The notes: a model not told the origin generated them from the sequence alone. Positions 1-10,024 are shown, numbered from the stretch's first letter. The stretch: 64,000 nt of DNA from Rhineura floridana (GCF_030035675.1 NC_084481.1:229244927-229308926); one strand, 5' to 3'. Program-made: numbers and translations.

Positions 1-604
1 GTTTTGGTGTATATCTCGGGAATTAGACCACCTAGAAACTTTTTTTTTTAATTGAAGCGGAGAGTCCAGAGAGTAAGGGGTGGTAGCCAGAGAGCCGGAG
101 GCCCCCCCCCAAAAACCAGAGACTCCAGCCGAAAACACACACACCGGGGCACACACACACACAAATCATCGTCACTCACCTCACAGCTCTTCGCCATTCT
201 GCTGCAGCCTTCTCCTCCGTTGTTGTCCTTGCCCTGGCTTTTTCCTCCGGTGTCCATTTTTTCCTCTCAGAGTCAGACGCTAGCAGGCTCCCCCTGCCTA
301 TTCATCTCTTCCCTCGTGCCTCCTAACACAGATCACGAGGGAAGAGACAGTCTGCGCAGAGGTCCAATCAGTGTGAGGCACATGTCTTGTGTTAACCAAC
401 CACAGCCAGGAGCTGACTTCCCCTTGTTCCCGCCCCCAAGTAACGTCCAACCTAACGTGGAAACGTTAAAGTTGAAGCTGAAAAGTAGGGAAATTACTAT
501 TCGTTCCATTACTTGCCAAATGTAATGGAATTACCCACTCGTTATTTAAAATTGTAACGAATTAAAAGTAACTCGTTAAAAATAACGAGTTACTTCCAAG
601 CTCT
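1..604 (-). mobile_element. hAT DNA transposon, 5' end with putative first exon
   Basis: The right edge, read on the minus strand, begins CAGAGCTTGGAAGTAACTCG and runs into the alternating TTAC/GTAA stretch typical of one vertebrate hAT terminal family. The element continues to the left window edge, so its length is unknown. Inside, the minus strand has an ATG at 257 opening a short frame, MDTGGKSQGKDNNGGEGC and onward, which meets a good splice-donor match (GAG/GTGAGT) near 181/180. A second copy at 9131 has a similar ATG, a shorter Gly/Ser-Arg-Met peptide and a GGAG/GTGAAAG step at the matching place. I infer a short leader exon of a spliced transposase. The catalytic domain is not in the window. 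Confidence 0.6.
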
Positions 605-1570
605 GGGTAGATGTGTGGTTTTGTTCCAGTCCAAAGCCAGGAGTTGGGGGGGAGAAAAGAGAGAAAAATATGTTAAAGGGTGGGGGAAAGTATGTTTGTG
701 TGTGAGATGGTGTTTCAGTTTTTAATGATGTACACATCTGTGCCGTGCATGATAAGGTGAAATGCAAATTAATATGGCTAAGAGTGTGTGTATCTGCATG
801 TGTGTGTGTGTCTGTGGTGCACCCAACACAAAGGTTAGCTTCAGGAACTTCCATGCTAAGGTTTCCTCCTAAAACTCATACGCTCTGCCCAAATGCAGTT
901 ACTCTGAGTCTCAGTATGGCACCCAAGAAGGGAAACTCAGCAAAGGAAGTTCCTTAACTTACAGCATGATGATTATGAAAAACTGTCTGAATGGGCTAAA
1001 ATTTCTGTCTTTTTCTAATACTCTAAGTATGTATGGAAGGAGGAAGGGGCAAGACATGGAGACAGGAGAAGAGGGTGAAAAAAATCCCTAACTTCTAGAA
1101 GGTGGCAAAGTTCAAAAGATTACAAATTCCTGTGCAAAATGAGTGGCCTGCTTAGAGAGTGTGAATTCCTTCATTTAGGAAAAACGGGCTTTGTCTTAAC
1201 CCAGCAGCAAAAAAAGCCCCCAGAGAGAGTGTGTGTGTATGTGTGGAGCCTTTATTAAGGTCTGAGTCAGTTATGCAGGCCCCAGTGAGTGTCAACTGCA
1301 AGCAAGTCTTTGTTAGTTCCCACACCAAAAAGCCAAGTTGTGGAGAGTGAGAATTCTGTAATTGCAGAAGGAGAGACAGTTAATCCTGATGATAGCATCC
1401 CATCTACATCATCAAGCAGTTTGCCAGCAGCAGGAGACACTAAATTCAGTAATTCAAGCAATATCTCTGACAGTGTGAAAGGACAGACAATGGTGACAGT
1501 GACAGAGGAACAGAAAGCAGGATTCAAGCCTGGCCAGGTTATTCTATAATCTTAGAAGGTTGTATTAGAA
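605..1570. other. Mostly unique sequence; one Ser/Thr-rich open frame
   Basis: No repeat family is recognised here. A forward frame at 1289-1549 (86 aa) is rich in Ser, Thr and Val and ends at TAA after KPGQVIL. It has no domain I recognise, no clear splice sites at its borders and no similar second copy in the window. It could be a chance frame, a piece of a spliced transposase or a decayed host exon. I do not call it a gene. Confidence 0.3.
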
Positions 1571-1633
1571 GGGAGTGTGATTGTGACTATCATAAAGGGC
1601 TCCTGCTCTTCTGAATTTGCCACTACACTACTG
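1571..1633 (+). mobile_element. hAT MITE family 1, right-end fragment
   Basis: The last ~63 bases match the right end of the element at 2345-2749 and 56748-57144, including the terminal CCACTACACTACTG. The left part is missing. Confidence 0.6.
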
Positions 1634-2344
1634 ACCCAGGAAAGTGTGAGGAGGGAAGAGTTCAGCTCTCCTGCACTTTAAATTCCCTCCCCCATCCCAC
1701 CTTTCTACTTAATAGGGAATAAACCTCTAATTTGGCTCTCAGACTCCATTATCAGTGTTATAAATGTTTTTCTACTTTTCTCTCACTGCCATTGACATCA
1801 TTTACACACCCTTTGATTGTTGTTCTTCTCTGTGAAAAGTGGTCAGCTGGGACTCTTCTCCTCCTACCCGCCCCCAAGAGTTTTTAGTATTTTATAAAGT
1901 ATGGGTGTGTGTATATGTTTTGGATGAATATGCTCAACTGAGCCAAAGAGCCTGCTTTTGTGTGGGCCCTGGAGCATAAGAGGGGTGTTATCCCATTGCC
2001 ATAGCAACCTGCATTTGAATTCAGAGCAGGCAACTTGGCACCATCTCCAGGCGCAAGGACTGTGAGGGAACCCACATGCAAAAGCCCTTGTCAGCTTCCT
2101 CAACAGGCCTGATTGTTAACTTGTCAACACCAAGGTAATCATTAACTGTGCCCTGCAAGAAGTCATTGTGGCAGTGTGTATTGCTCTGTCCTCCTTGTGA
2201 ACTGTGAAATTCATGGGTGCAACGTGGAAAGTGCTGGATTTCACCTCCTCCAGGAGACATAAAGCATATCGCCAACCTGGCCTTCCTCTCTGTGCCATTT
2301 TTCAGAGGAAACAAAGTTTGCATTTCAGACACACAGGTTGTTAC
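1634..2344. other. Apparently unique sequence
   Basis: No repeat, RNA gene or coding frame is supported. The short frames on both strands overlap one another without domain content. Confidence 0.3.
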
Positions 2345-2749
2345 CAGGGGTGTAGTCGTCCAGGGTCTTGGGGGGGGTGTCTTTCCTTTTTTGGGAGCAG
2401 GGTCCCAGGAGGGTCCTTATATCTCCAGTGTCCTACAAGGCACTCAGCATGAAAGGGGAATATGCTAGCCACTGAGAAGAGTTTTCTAGCTTGCTTCTTT
2501 GTTCTTTCCTGCTGATTGGAGCCAATCAGAGTGAAAGGAGGTGAGTCAGCCACTGAGAAGACTCTTCTCAGCAGTTAACACTCTCCCCTGTCATGCTGAT
2601 TGACTCCTAGGGACATCTGTTGTTGTGGGGGAAGGCATTAACAAGGATCTCATTCTCAGCCCATCAGCAAAAGAAAAAGAGAGGGAGGGAGTGTGGCTGT
2701 GACTATCATGAAGGGACTCTGCACTTCTGAATTTGCCATGACATGACTG
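2345..2749 (+). mobile_element. hAT-type non-autonomous transposon, family 1
   Basis: The left end is CAGGGGTGTAGTCGTCCAGG and the right end closes with GCCATGACATGACTG, an eroded inverted match. The internal part carries opposed segments (AGAAGAGTTTTCT and AGAAGACTCTTCTCAG) and AGCCAATCAG boxes, also present in the copies at 39887, 56748 and 60404. The flanking 8-mers match only partly, so this copy looks older than the one at 56748. It has no coding capacity. Confidence 0.7.
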
Positions 2750-3424
2750 ATAGTTAACACAAAACCATCTGTATACCATGGAGGGTGGCTGGGTGTTTCA
2801 TTCCTCGTCATTTTATTAGAAATGCACAGATGGTTTCACTCAGGAGGAGACTACCCTTTCTCTGCGAGTGCCTGTAAATGTGGAATTTATTTTGTGCTTT
2901 TCATGACCTGTCTTAATAATAGTGGTTGGTTGGCAGGGCTGGAATAGTCATTATGCTAAATAAGCCCTTGAGCAGGATTCTGGGCAAATCAGAAGCCAAG
3001 TGCTTGAGTGGTGCAGCTATCTCAGGCATTCATCATTGGGGGAATTTGCAGTCTCGGACTCAGAGGCAACAAGTGAGTCCTGGGTTTTGAGAAGAAAAAA
3101 ATGTGTACCTTAAGAATCCAGATGCCTCATCTAATGTGCTAACTTGAGAACCAGTGGGATGTAATGACTTTGTGTGGTCTATTTCTTCCACCCCTCGACA
3201 ATCCACACTGTGTGTCTGTCTGAATCATGACTGCTCATTTGTTGCTGGTGTAAGTAACAGAGTTGTTTATGAGCCTTACATACAGCTCCCTGGCAGTGCA
3301 TTAATTGTGAGCTTGAAGAAAGGGATTCACTTAGTTTAAGGCTAGAGTCCAAAAACATCTGAAGTGCCACAAATTCCCCAGTCCTGGTCGAAGGGAAGGG
3401 AGGAGTCTTGGAGGAAGAGCTCTG
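2750..3424. other. Unique sequence containing one arm of an unclassified repeat
   Basis: About 2879-3010 is similar to 8789-8910: both carry TGTGGAATTTATTTTRTGCT, CATGACCTGT and then GGATTCTGGGC in the same order. The rest is unrecognised. Confidence 0.35.
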
Positions 3425-3436
3425 CTTAAGGGTATA

Positions 3437-3659
3437 AATGGAAATGGACGGCCTTCAAGTCAATTCCGACTTATGGCGACCCTATGAAGAGGGTTTTCAT
3501 GGTAAGCGGTATTCAGAGGGGGTTTACCATTGCCTCCCTCTGAGTCTGAGAGGCAGTGACTGGCCCAAGGTCACCCAGTGAGCTTCATGACTTTGTGGGG
3601 ATTCGAACCCTGGCCTCCCAGGTCATAGTCCAACAACCACTACACCACACTGACTCTCA
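3437..3659 (-). repeat. Sauria-type tRNA SINE with Bov-B-like tail
   Basis: Read on the minus strand it has a tRNA-like head (GTGGTGTAGTGGTTG), a middle containing GGTCACTGCC-type text and AAACCCCCTCTGAATACCGC, and the 3' tail TTATGG/GTCGCCATAAGTCGG shared with Bov-B. Perfect 12-bp target duplications CTTAAGGGTATA flank it at 3425-3436 and 3660-3671. That fits target-primed insertion by a LINE and suggests a fairly recent event. Confidence 0.93.
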
Positions 3660-3671
3660 CTTAAGGGTATA

Positions 3672-4064
3672 GTGCATAGTTTATTCAGTGTGCATGGATG
3701 TAACACACAAATGTGTTTTAAAATTTCCAGAGGAATGATGCATTTTTAAGAACTGTTGAGGCATGGCTAATCTGTGTTGTGGGATCCTGAATATATGATC
3801 AACTAACCAATGTTTTTTTATTACAAGGAAATCATCTTATATCAGGTCAGATTATTTGTCCATTTAGCTCAGCCTAATAGCAGCTCTCTAGCAGAGTCCT
3901 TTCCTCTTGCTTTCTACATCAGACCGGAGATGCCAGGGCCTGATCCTAGAACCTTCATGAATGCAAAGCACGTGCAAGAACCCAGCATCTGGTAGGCTAG
4001 CCCTTGCCAACCTGTTGCTCTCCATATTGGTGAAAACATCCGGAAGGCGCCAGGTGGATGAAGG
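3672..4064. other. Unrecognised sequence
   Basis: No repeat or gene is supported in this stretch. Confidence 0.3.
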
Positions 4065-4238
4065 CAGTGATGGCTGGTGCCCATTGGGACTGGTGGGGCG
4101 GAAGGCAGGGAGACCAACAGTAGGTGGAGCCAGAGCCAGTGACAGGTGGCACTGCCCCCCTGATTGGTTGTAAGTAAGAAGGCAGACTGAAGTTGGTGGG
4201 GCAGAGCACCATTTGCCCTTATGGACCAGCCTCCACTG
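4065..4238 (+). mobile_element. hAT MITE family 5 (CAGTGRTGGCTGGT ends)
   Basis: The left end CAGTGATGGCTGGTGCCC and right end GGACCAGCCTCCACTG form imperfect inverted repeats. The flanks GATGAAGG and GGTGAAGC agree at 6 of 8 bases, as expected of an old hAT duplication. Further copies lie at 29702, 49157 and 49721. Confidence 0.7.
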
Positions 4239-4300
4239 GGTGAAGCTTGTCAATGGCTACTAACCTCGATGACTATGTTCTGCCTCCACTGTTGCTGGGA

Positions 4301-4512
4301 TTGCAGGAGGGGAGCGTGCTCTTGCGCTCAGGTCCTGCTTGCGGGCTTCCCGTTGGAGCATCTGGTTGGTCACTGTGAGAACAGGATGCTGGACTCCGAT
4401 GGACCACTGGCCTAATTGCAACTGCATTGAGCAGGGGGTTGGACTTGATGGCTTCCAACTCTACTATTCTATGATTCTATGATAATCCAGCAGCTGGGCT
4501 CTTCTTATGCTC
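4301..4512 (+). mobile_element. CR1 LINE 3' end, subfamily A, interrupted
   Basis: The text from GGTCCTGCTTGCGGGCTTCC through GAGAACAGGATGCTGGACT is the CR1 3' UTR also seen, reversed, at 30252 and 63300. It breaks at about 4403 and resumes at about 4482 with CCAGCAGCTGGGCTCTTCTT, the usual terminal CTTCTTATG tail. The break is filled by another CR1 3' end. Confidence 0.8.
4404..4481 (+). mobile_element. CR1 LINE 3' end, subfamily B, nested in CR1-A
   Basis: GCATTGAGCAGGGGGTTGG through an ATTCTATG-type octamer tail is the 3' terminus of a different CR1 subfamily, 5' truncated to about 78 bases. The bases TAAT occur on both sides and may be the duplicated target. Confidence 0.8.
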
Positions 4513-4784
4513 TTAAGACTGTGATGGTGGGCTCTGGCCATAAATTGGTTGGTCCCACTCCAATGGTCTCGACTTCTTTGCTTTCCTCCTGTTTTCCTTG
4601 GTGGCTTCCATTCCCTCCTACAGGGAAAACCAAAGTGCTGTTGTTGGGGGAAACGTTGCAGATCATGCAAAATCTGCCCTCCCTCAGGACACTCCCAGAG
4701 AGGCGCAGCAAATGGAGAGCTCCTGGAGGCCTGCAAAATGCCAGCCCATTTCCCATGCGTGCCCCACCTGTCATAATAGACGTT

Positions 4785-4922
4785 TTATGCATACAACAGC
4801 CTTGTAAGGTAGGTCAGGCTGAGAGATAGTGACTGGCCTCAGGGTCATCCAGAGAACTTCATGGCACAGCAGAAATTTGAACCCAGGTCTCCCTGGGGCT
4901 AGTCTGATATATTAACCACTGC
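4785..4922 (-). repeat. Old tRNA-derived SINE (MIR/CORE-like)
   Basis: On the minus strand the order is GCAGTGGTTAATATATC, then GACCTGGGTTCAAAT (B-box-like), then AGTCACTATCTCTCAGCCTG and a TTGT-rich end. This is the layout of MIR-like tRNA SINEs. It is clearly diverged. Confidence 0.55.
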
Positions 4923-4924
4923 AG

Positions 4925-5262
4925 CAGGGGTGGGGAAACGTTGTCATCCTATGGGCCACGTTCCCTTCTGGGCAACCTTCTGAGGGCCGCATGCCAGTGG
5001 TGGGTGGGGCCAGAGGTAAAAGAAGGCAGGGCAAAACATGTACAATTTGCCTTTGTGTGATAGGCTAGTTTCTGCACACTCTCTCTGTCCTCCATCCAGT
5101 CAAGCAAGAAGCATTACTAGAGTCCAGGGACACAATTCCAAGCCAAGCAAAAAACACTTGGGGTACAAAGCAATGCCAATGAGAGGTGTAGCCTCAGGAG
5201 CTCTCTGAGGGCCAGTCGGAGACACCTGGAGGGTCACATTTGGCCCCTGGGCACCATTCTAG
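4925..5262 (+). mobile_element. hAT MITE family 7
   Basis: It starts at CAGGGGTGGGGAAACGTTG and carries GGGCCGCATGCCAGTGG, the mark of a family also present at 32560, 38585 and 46150. The right part ends near a second GGGCCAGTCGG block followed by TTTGGCCCCTGG. The right terminus is not sharp. Confidence 0.6.
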
Positions 5263-5342
5263 CTCTCAGCACTTTGCTTTCAAGGCAAATTGATGTATAT
5301 TGACTTGTCGGAAATGTCACAACAACCTTGTAAGATAGGTCA

Positions 5343-5581
5343 GTTGTTATATGCCTTCAAGTCAGTTACAACTTATGGCGACCCTATGAAACTTTTTTAG
5401 ATATATTCATAGGGTTTTAATGATAAAAGGTATTCAGAGGTGGTTTGCCATTGCCGTCCTCTACGCCTACGGCACCCAGTATTCCCAGGCGGTCTCCCAT
5501 CCAAGTACTAACCAAGCCTGACCCTGCTTAGCTTCTGAGATCAGACGAGATTGGGTGTGTACAGGGTAGTGTGGTCAGTGT
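5343..5581 (-). repeat. 5S rRNA-headed SINE with Sauria/Bov-B body
   Basis: On the minus strand, bases 5578 down to about 5467 are a near full-length 5S rRNA copy. It retains AGAAGCTAAGCAGGGTC, GGTTAGTACTTGGATGGGAG and ACCGCCTGGGAATAC, the region of the internal pol III promoter. It is followed without a gap by AGGACGGCAATGG, CAAACCACCTCTGAATACC and AAAACCCTATGAA, then after a short AT-rich spacer by CATAGGGTCGCCATAAG and GACTTGAAGGC. Those parts are the body and tail of the Sauria SINE. The 5S head replaces the tRNA head. It is a retroposed composite, not a 5S gene. Confidence 0.9.
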
Positions 5582-7098
5582 TATCCCTATATTTCACGGG
5601 AGTGTGTGGCTGGGTGGGTAGATCTTTCGTAAATCCCTGGCACCTTTTATTTCAGAAATGCAGCAGCAGATTTTGGTGCACAATCTTCCGGCAGATTTGG
5701 CTGTCTCTGAAACACACCATAAACATCACACGCAGCCACCGTTTCCCTGTCCCCTTGGAGTCATTTCCAGCCTTCTCCTAAAATAGGCTGTCTGCATCAT
5801 AATGGCTGTGTGTCCAATTTCCCCTTGGACAAATTGCAACGCAATTCAATGCGATGGCGACAGCTGGCTCCATTTGCACTGCCCCATTGTTCTGCATTAA
5901 TTTGATTTTCGTTGTGTGAGCGCCAGTATCGATAAACTCAGTTACGATTCCTGTCAGCCGCCACATGTCCTTTCAGAAGGGCTGAACTGCAATCACGCAC
6001 TCATTATTATCCCAAAGCAAGAAGCGGGCCAGTCAATCAGGTTGGTTGGGGCCCCTGCATTTTTATTCATTGGCAAAATAAATAACCCTTTTGTCCAATT
6101 GGAAAGCAGGTTGTTTATAAAAGCTCAGAGCTCTTCAAAAACATGGTTGTTCATAGAAGAGGCAGCCTTGAAGTCTTTGATAGGCTGTGGCGAATGATAA
6201 CACATACACACCTCTCTGTTATGCGCAGAGCCATTAAGTCAGTAATACAACTGGCACTCCAGAATAGCTACATTCATCATGTGGAATGGTTACATCAGTC
6301 CCCAGATGGAATCGGGACAAAGGGGGCAGTCCTGTCACTCTTGCAGTGGAGCAGCTCCGTTCACTTCAATGGATTGCCCTCGATGTTGTTGACAGAATGC
6401 AGGTCCATGATTCATTTCTCTTTCCCCGAAAGACAGAAGTATGGTGGGATCTGCTCCAGCTTTTATGTACCAGCAGGGAAGCCATTTATACTGCAAACAA
6501 AGGCCTCCTCCCTCACTTTTGTTCCTTAACTGAACATAAATTAAAATTTTGCACTAGGAGGTGAGATTCTTCACCCTTGTACATTGAGCAAAATCCACTT
6601 GTGAAGTTTGGAGCGGTAATGTACAAATCAGTGCTTGGCTATAGGCAGATTTAGGTGGGTTTGCCACTTGTTATTGGCCATGGTTCCTGCAGAGAACTGT
6701 GGGCTTATTGGACATGTATATCAACAGAGTTACCTTTTTGCATTTTGAAGCTGTGAGCAGATGCAGGAGCATTTGACATGTGATTTGTCTTTGGCCATGT
6801 ACCTACAGTGTGGTCTGTTTACATTTACCCAGAAGTCTCATTTAATTCATTGTGTCTTATTTCTAAGTAGTTTTGTGTAGGCCTGAAGGTTTTAGCTGCT
6901 TTTTTTTTTTTTGCAAAACAAATTTTGAATTGCCAGCTGTAAATATTTGTAAAATCAAATTTCTGATTTTAAGGTCAAACATCAGTTTCCCAAGCTCACT
7001 ATCAAATGTTGTTATTTTATGGAAGACTTTTGTTGGGGGGGAGGTGTGTGTGCGTATATATACACATTCATATATATATATAATGCTCCGCAGGCTGG
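5582..7098. other. Mostly unique DNA with a possible conserved non-coding block
   Basis: Sequence at about 5790-6130 is of mixed composition and repeat-free. It has TGCATTAATTTGATTTTCG, an ATCGATAAACTC site and homeodomain-type TAAT cores. It resembles developmental enhancers in composition only, with no direct evidence of function. 6130-7030 is unremarkable. A short TG/TA run lies at about 7035-7082. No coding exon is supported. Confidence 0.3.
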
Positions 7099-7183
7099 AT
7101 GCAGTGGAGGCTGGTGGCTCCTATGTCAGTGGGCAGTGAATGTGCGGGTTTTAGTCTGAACTTTCAAAGAGCTGTCCAAGGTG
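7099..7183 (+). mobile_element. hAT MITE fragment (CAGTGGAGGCTGGTGGCTCC end)
   Basis: The left terminus CAGTGGAGGCTGGTGGCTCC is followed by GTCAGTGGGCAGTGAATGTG. Similar text occurs reversed at 23674-23765 and forward at 27309-27400. The MITE at 7192 interrupts or abuts its right side. Confidence 0.6.
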
Positions 7184-7191
7184 CTTGAAAC

Positions 7192-7308
7192 CAGAGCTTG
7201 GAAAAGTTACTTTTTTTGAACTACAACTCCCATCAGCCCCAGCCAGCATGGCCACTGGATTGGGCTGATGGGAGTTGTAGTTCAAAAAAGTAACTTTTCC
7301 AAGCTCTG
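7192..7308. mobile_element. Palindromic hAT MITE, perfect 8-bp duplication
   Basis: The 117-bp element is nearly a perfect inverted repeat with ends CAGAGCTTGGAAAAGTTAC, meeting in ACTACAACTCCCATCAGCCC. CTTGAAAC is repeated exactly at 7184-7191 and 7309-7316, the 8-bp target duplication of hAT insertion. A sister copy is at 14331. There is no coding content; it would fold into a long hairpin if transcribed. Confidence 0.92.
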
Positions 7309-7614
7309 CTTGAAACTCACCAACCAGAGCTAGATGCGAATAATGACACAGGTGAGCTTCTGTACACTTAGGACTAGGGACCAACTTGCCTCTGAGGTGC
7401 ACATACTCAGTCCAGCAGGGTTTTTTTCTGGACCAGAACTGATCTCTCAGTCCTTTTACACATTCCTAATTTTGCTCCAAGCTGTCTTAGTTTCAGCAAT
7501 CTATTTTAGTGCAAAGTGCTTTTTTGTTGTTACTATTGTTAAGCCATTGGCTTTCAAAAATGCTTGCCAACTAATTGCAAATTACCCCAATCTATATTCT
7601 GCTAGTTGTTAGAG

Positions 7615-7752
7615 TAGGTGTGGGGAACCTTTCTCCTGCCAGATGTTGCTGAATCACAGCTCCCATCAGCCCCAGCAAGCATTGCCAATGGCTAGGACTA
7701 ATGGGAGCTGTAGTTCAGCGATATCTGGAGGGCTAAAGGTTCCCCACACCTG
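7615..7752. mobile_element. Palindromic hAT MITE (AGGTGTGGGGAACCTTT ends)
   Basis: The inverted ends TAGGTGTGGGGAACCTTT and AAAGGTTCCCCACACCTG enclose the CTCCCATCAGCCCCAGC core. The flanks TGTTAGAG (7607-7614) and GGTTAGAG (7753-7760) match at 7 of 8 bases. Confidence 0.88.
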
Positions 7753-7784
7753 GGTTAGAGTGTGAGGCAAAGACCAGAGAAAGG

Positions 7785-7990
7785 AGAGTTCAAACCCCAG
7801 TTGGCTATAAAACGTATTGGGTGACTTTGGGCCAGTCACCATCTCTTAGCAGGCAGGGGATATGAAGACTGGGGGACAATGAGGAGTCCCTAGGGGCCAC
7901 ATCCAGCCCTTGGAATGGCAATTCGTGCCTTGCCCTCCTCACATGGCTGTTGTGAAGATAAAAGGGGGAGGAAACTGTGCACAGTACTGT
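7785..7990 (+). repeat. Old tRNA-derived SINE, interrupted
   Basis: GAGTTCAAACCCCAG (B-box-like) is followed by GTGACTTTGGGCCAGTCACC, then after about 65 unrelated bases by CTCACATGGCTGTTGTGAAG. This is the common squamate/MIR-like SINE order. Divergence is high. Confidence 0.45.
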
Positions 7991-8655
7991 GAGGTTTCTG
8001 GAGAAAGATGGAAATGTCAAAAATTTTACCTTCTTTATGGAAATGTGAACTGCACACAGCCATCTAATGCAATGCTGTAAATCAGCAATTTATTCCTCAC
8101 TGAAGGTGGCGGTGTCATTGCCACCTCTTCAGCTCTGTGAGAGCTGTAACTTATCTCTTGCTTTTTCCATTTATACAAGCATGAATTAAAATCAAGTCCT
8201 TTTGGGTGGTTGAACAGCTATAGATTTTTATTCTTCTGTGTATTGGTGGTGGGGAGGAGAGGTGGAAAGCACCCTAATGTTAATAGTAAAGCATCTAGGT
8301 AAAAAACAGAGCTTTCCCCCTATATTGTACCCAGGATGTAATGTTGCTGTTTGTGTTTTCGGATGAAGAGAGATGTGGGTAATAAAGCGCCATTTCCAAG
8401 AGGAAGTGCTTAGCATTCAGGAGCCCCAGGTAGGCTGGAGGTTCCAAGAGGCAGCTTTCAAATTTGGAGTGGCTGCTTAGGCATTGCCAAAAAAGAGGAA
8501 ATGTGCATCCAAAAAAGAGGGCACATATTTGCATATGTTAATATTTCTGCATAGATGCAAATTTAAAAATAAAACCTGTAATTTTAATGGAAAAACGTGT
8601 CTCACTGTAATGGGGAAGCCTATCAACAGGTGACCTGTGTGCCTGCTTACTCTGC
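7991..8655. other. Unrecognised sequence
   Basis: AT-leaning, no gene or repeat family supported. Confidence 0.25.
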
Positions 8656-9025
8656 TGTCCAGGTGGGCAACTTCAAGACCCCTCTTGCTTTCCCCTCTTA
8701 GGCTTCTTTATCTTCAAACTAGACTTCCAGCGGATAACCCTTCAAATAGAGGGGGTGCCTTCAAACAGAGGACAGTTTTCTGGCAGATGTGGAATTTATT
8801 TTATGCTTGCCATGACCTGTTTGAACAATTCTGGCTAGCAAGGCCGGAATAATCGTTATTCTACGTAAGCTCTAGAGTAGGATTCTGGGCTAAACAGGAA
8901 CCACTTGAGTAACGCAAGTTCTTTATCTTGAAACCAGATTTGGACTTGACAGTCCTTCAAATAGAGGACACCTCCAAATAAAGAATTGTCCTCTATAAAG
9001 TAGGACACATTGTTACCCTAGTCCT
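8656..9025. repeat. Unclassified repeat with an inner repeat block
   Basis: CCTTCAAATAGAGG appears at about 8737 and again at about 8953, with GAGGACAGTTTT and GAGGACACCTCC variants. Between them lies a block (8789-8910) similar to 2879-3010. The outer parts look like two pieces of one DNA-transposon-like repeat split by the inner block. No terminal duplication was identified. Confidence 0.4.
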
Positions 9026-9130
9026 TTATCAGCTCACATTTTCTTGAAAATAGTGCTTGGCTTTGTATCTGAGCTGGGTTTATGGAGGGAGACAAACGTT
9101 CAGGCCCTTTGGGATGGTTTGTAACAGATG

Positions 9131-9960
9131 CTCAGAGCTAGGAAGCAATTCATTACAAGTAACGAATTACTTGTAATTCATTACTTTTTTGAGGAACGAG
9201 TGGGTAATTCCTCTACATTTTCATTGTAATAGAACTAGGTGTAATTGTATTACTTTTGTGGAGTAATTGTAATGTTCCCAGCATTACTTTTGGGCATTAC
9301 TTGTGGGGGGAGCAGAGGAAGTCTTCTGCTCCTCTGATTTGTGGATGAAAATCATGTGCCTCAGACTGGGCTTTTGTGCAGTGTCGCTCTTCCCTCATGC
9401 TCTGTGGGTGGGTAGGAGGCGACGAGAGAGGAGGTGGAGAGCGAGACAGGGGTGGAGTGGAGAAAACAATGGATGGTGGTGGAGAATAATGGAGTGGAGG
9501 GAGAAAGGATCCGGAGGGCAAGAACATGGATAAAGGAGGAGGAGGCAGCAGCAGAATGAAGATAAAGAACTGTGGAGGTGAAAGATGACAATGTGTGTGT
9601 GTGCGTGTATGTTGTGTGTGTGAATAGTGTGTTTGCACTTGGCACGCAAAGTGGCCACCACCACCCTCTCTGGCTACTGTGCTGCATTTGCAGTATTTTA
9701 ACTTTTTGCATCTCAGGGGAAAGTATTTGCTTGAGTGAGTGTCCCTTAGCTGGTGGCAGGGCAGGGTCCAGGAGGTGGTTAAGTGAGAGAGATTATGCTT
9801 GCTGGCTGAGTGAGGGTATGTGTTGCACTTGATCTGATGTGCAAAGACCTGAGTAGTGGCCTCTGCCTCCCTCCCCACCTCCCTTACCAGCGGAGAGACC
9901 ACCATTGCTATCTTATGAATAAAAAGAATTATTCTGCTACCTCTAACTGACTTGCACATA
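9131..9960 (+). mobile_element. hAT DNA transposon, 5' part (same family as window start)
   Basis: It begins CAGAGCTAGGAAGCAATTC followed by the alternating GTAACGAATTACTTG text seen inverted at 540-604. Downstream an ATG at 9524 opens MDKGGGGSSRMKIKNC and meets a possible splice donor. This resembles the peptide of the left-edge copy (both have Gly-rich text, Ser-Arg-Met and a Lys/Cys end). The right boundary is uncertain. The frames opposite it are low-complexity Ser/His/Pro shadows. Confidence 0.6.
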
Positions 9961-10024
9961 ACAACAATACCGCTTACATAGGTATCTGTATTTCTTACAT
10001 CCGAAATCCAAACATACCTCAGTT

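Noticed and set aside
5467-5578. Functional 5S rRNA gene
   Set aside because: It carries several changes and is fused to a SINE body and Bov-B tail; the usual T-run terminator is missing at the 5S end.
7192-7308. microRNA precursor
   Set aside because: The hairpin is a MITE with hAT ends and an exact 8-bp duplication, and sister copies occur in the window.
9297-9959. 220-codon minus-strand frame
   Set aside because: Low-complexity Ser/His/Pro text antisense to a purine-rich hAT interior; no domain, and overlapping frames exist on both strands.
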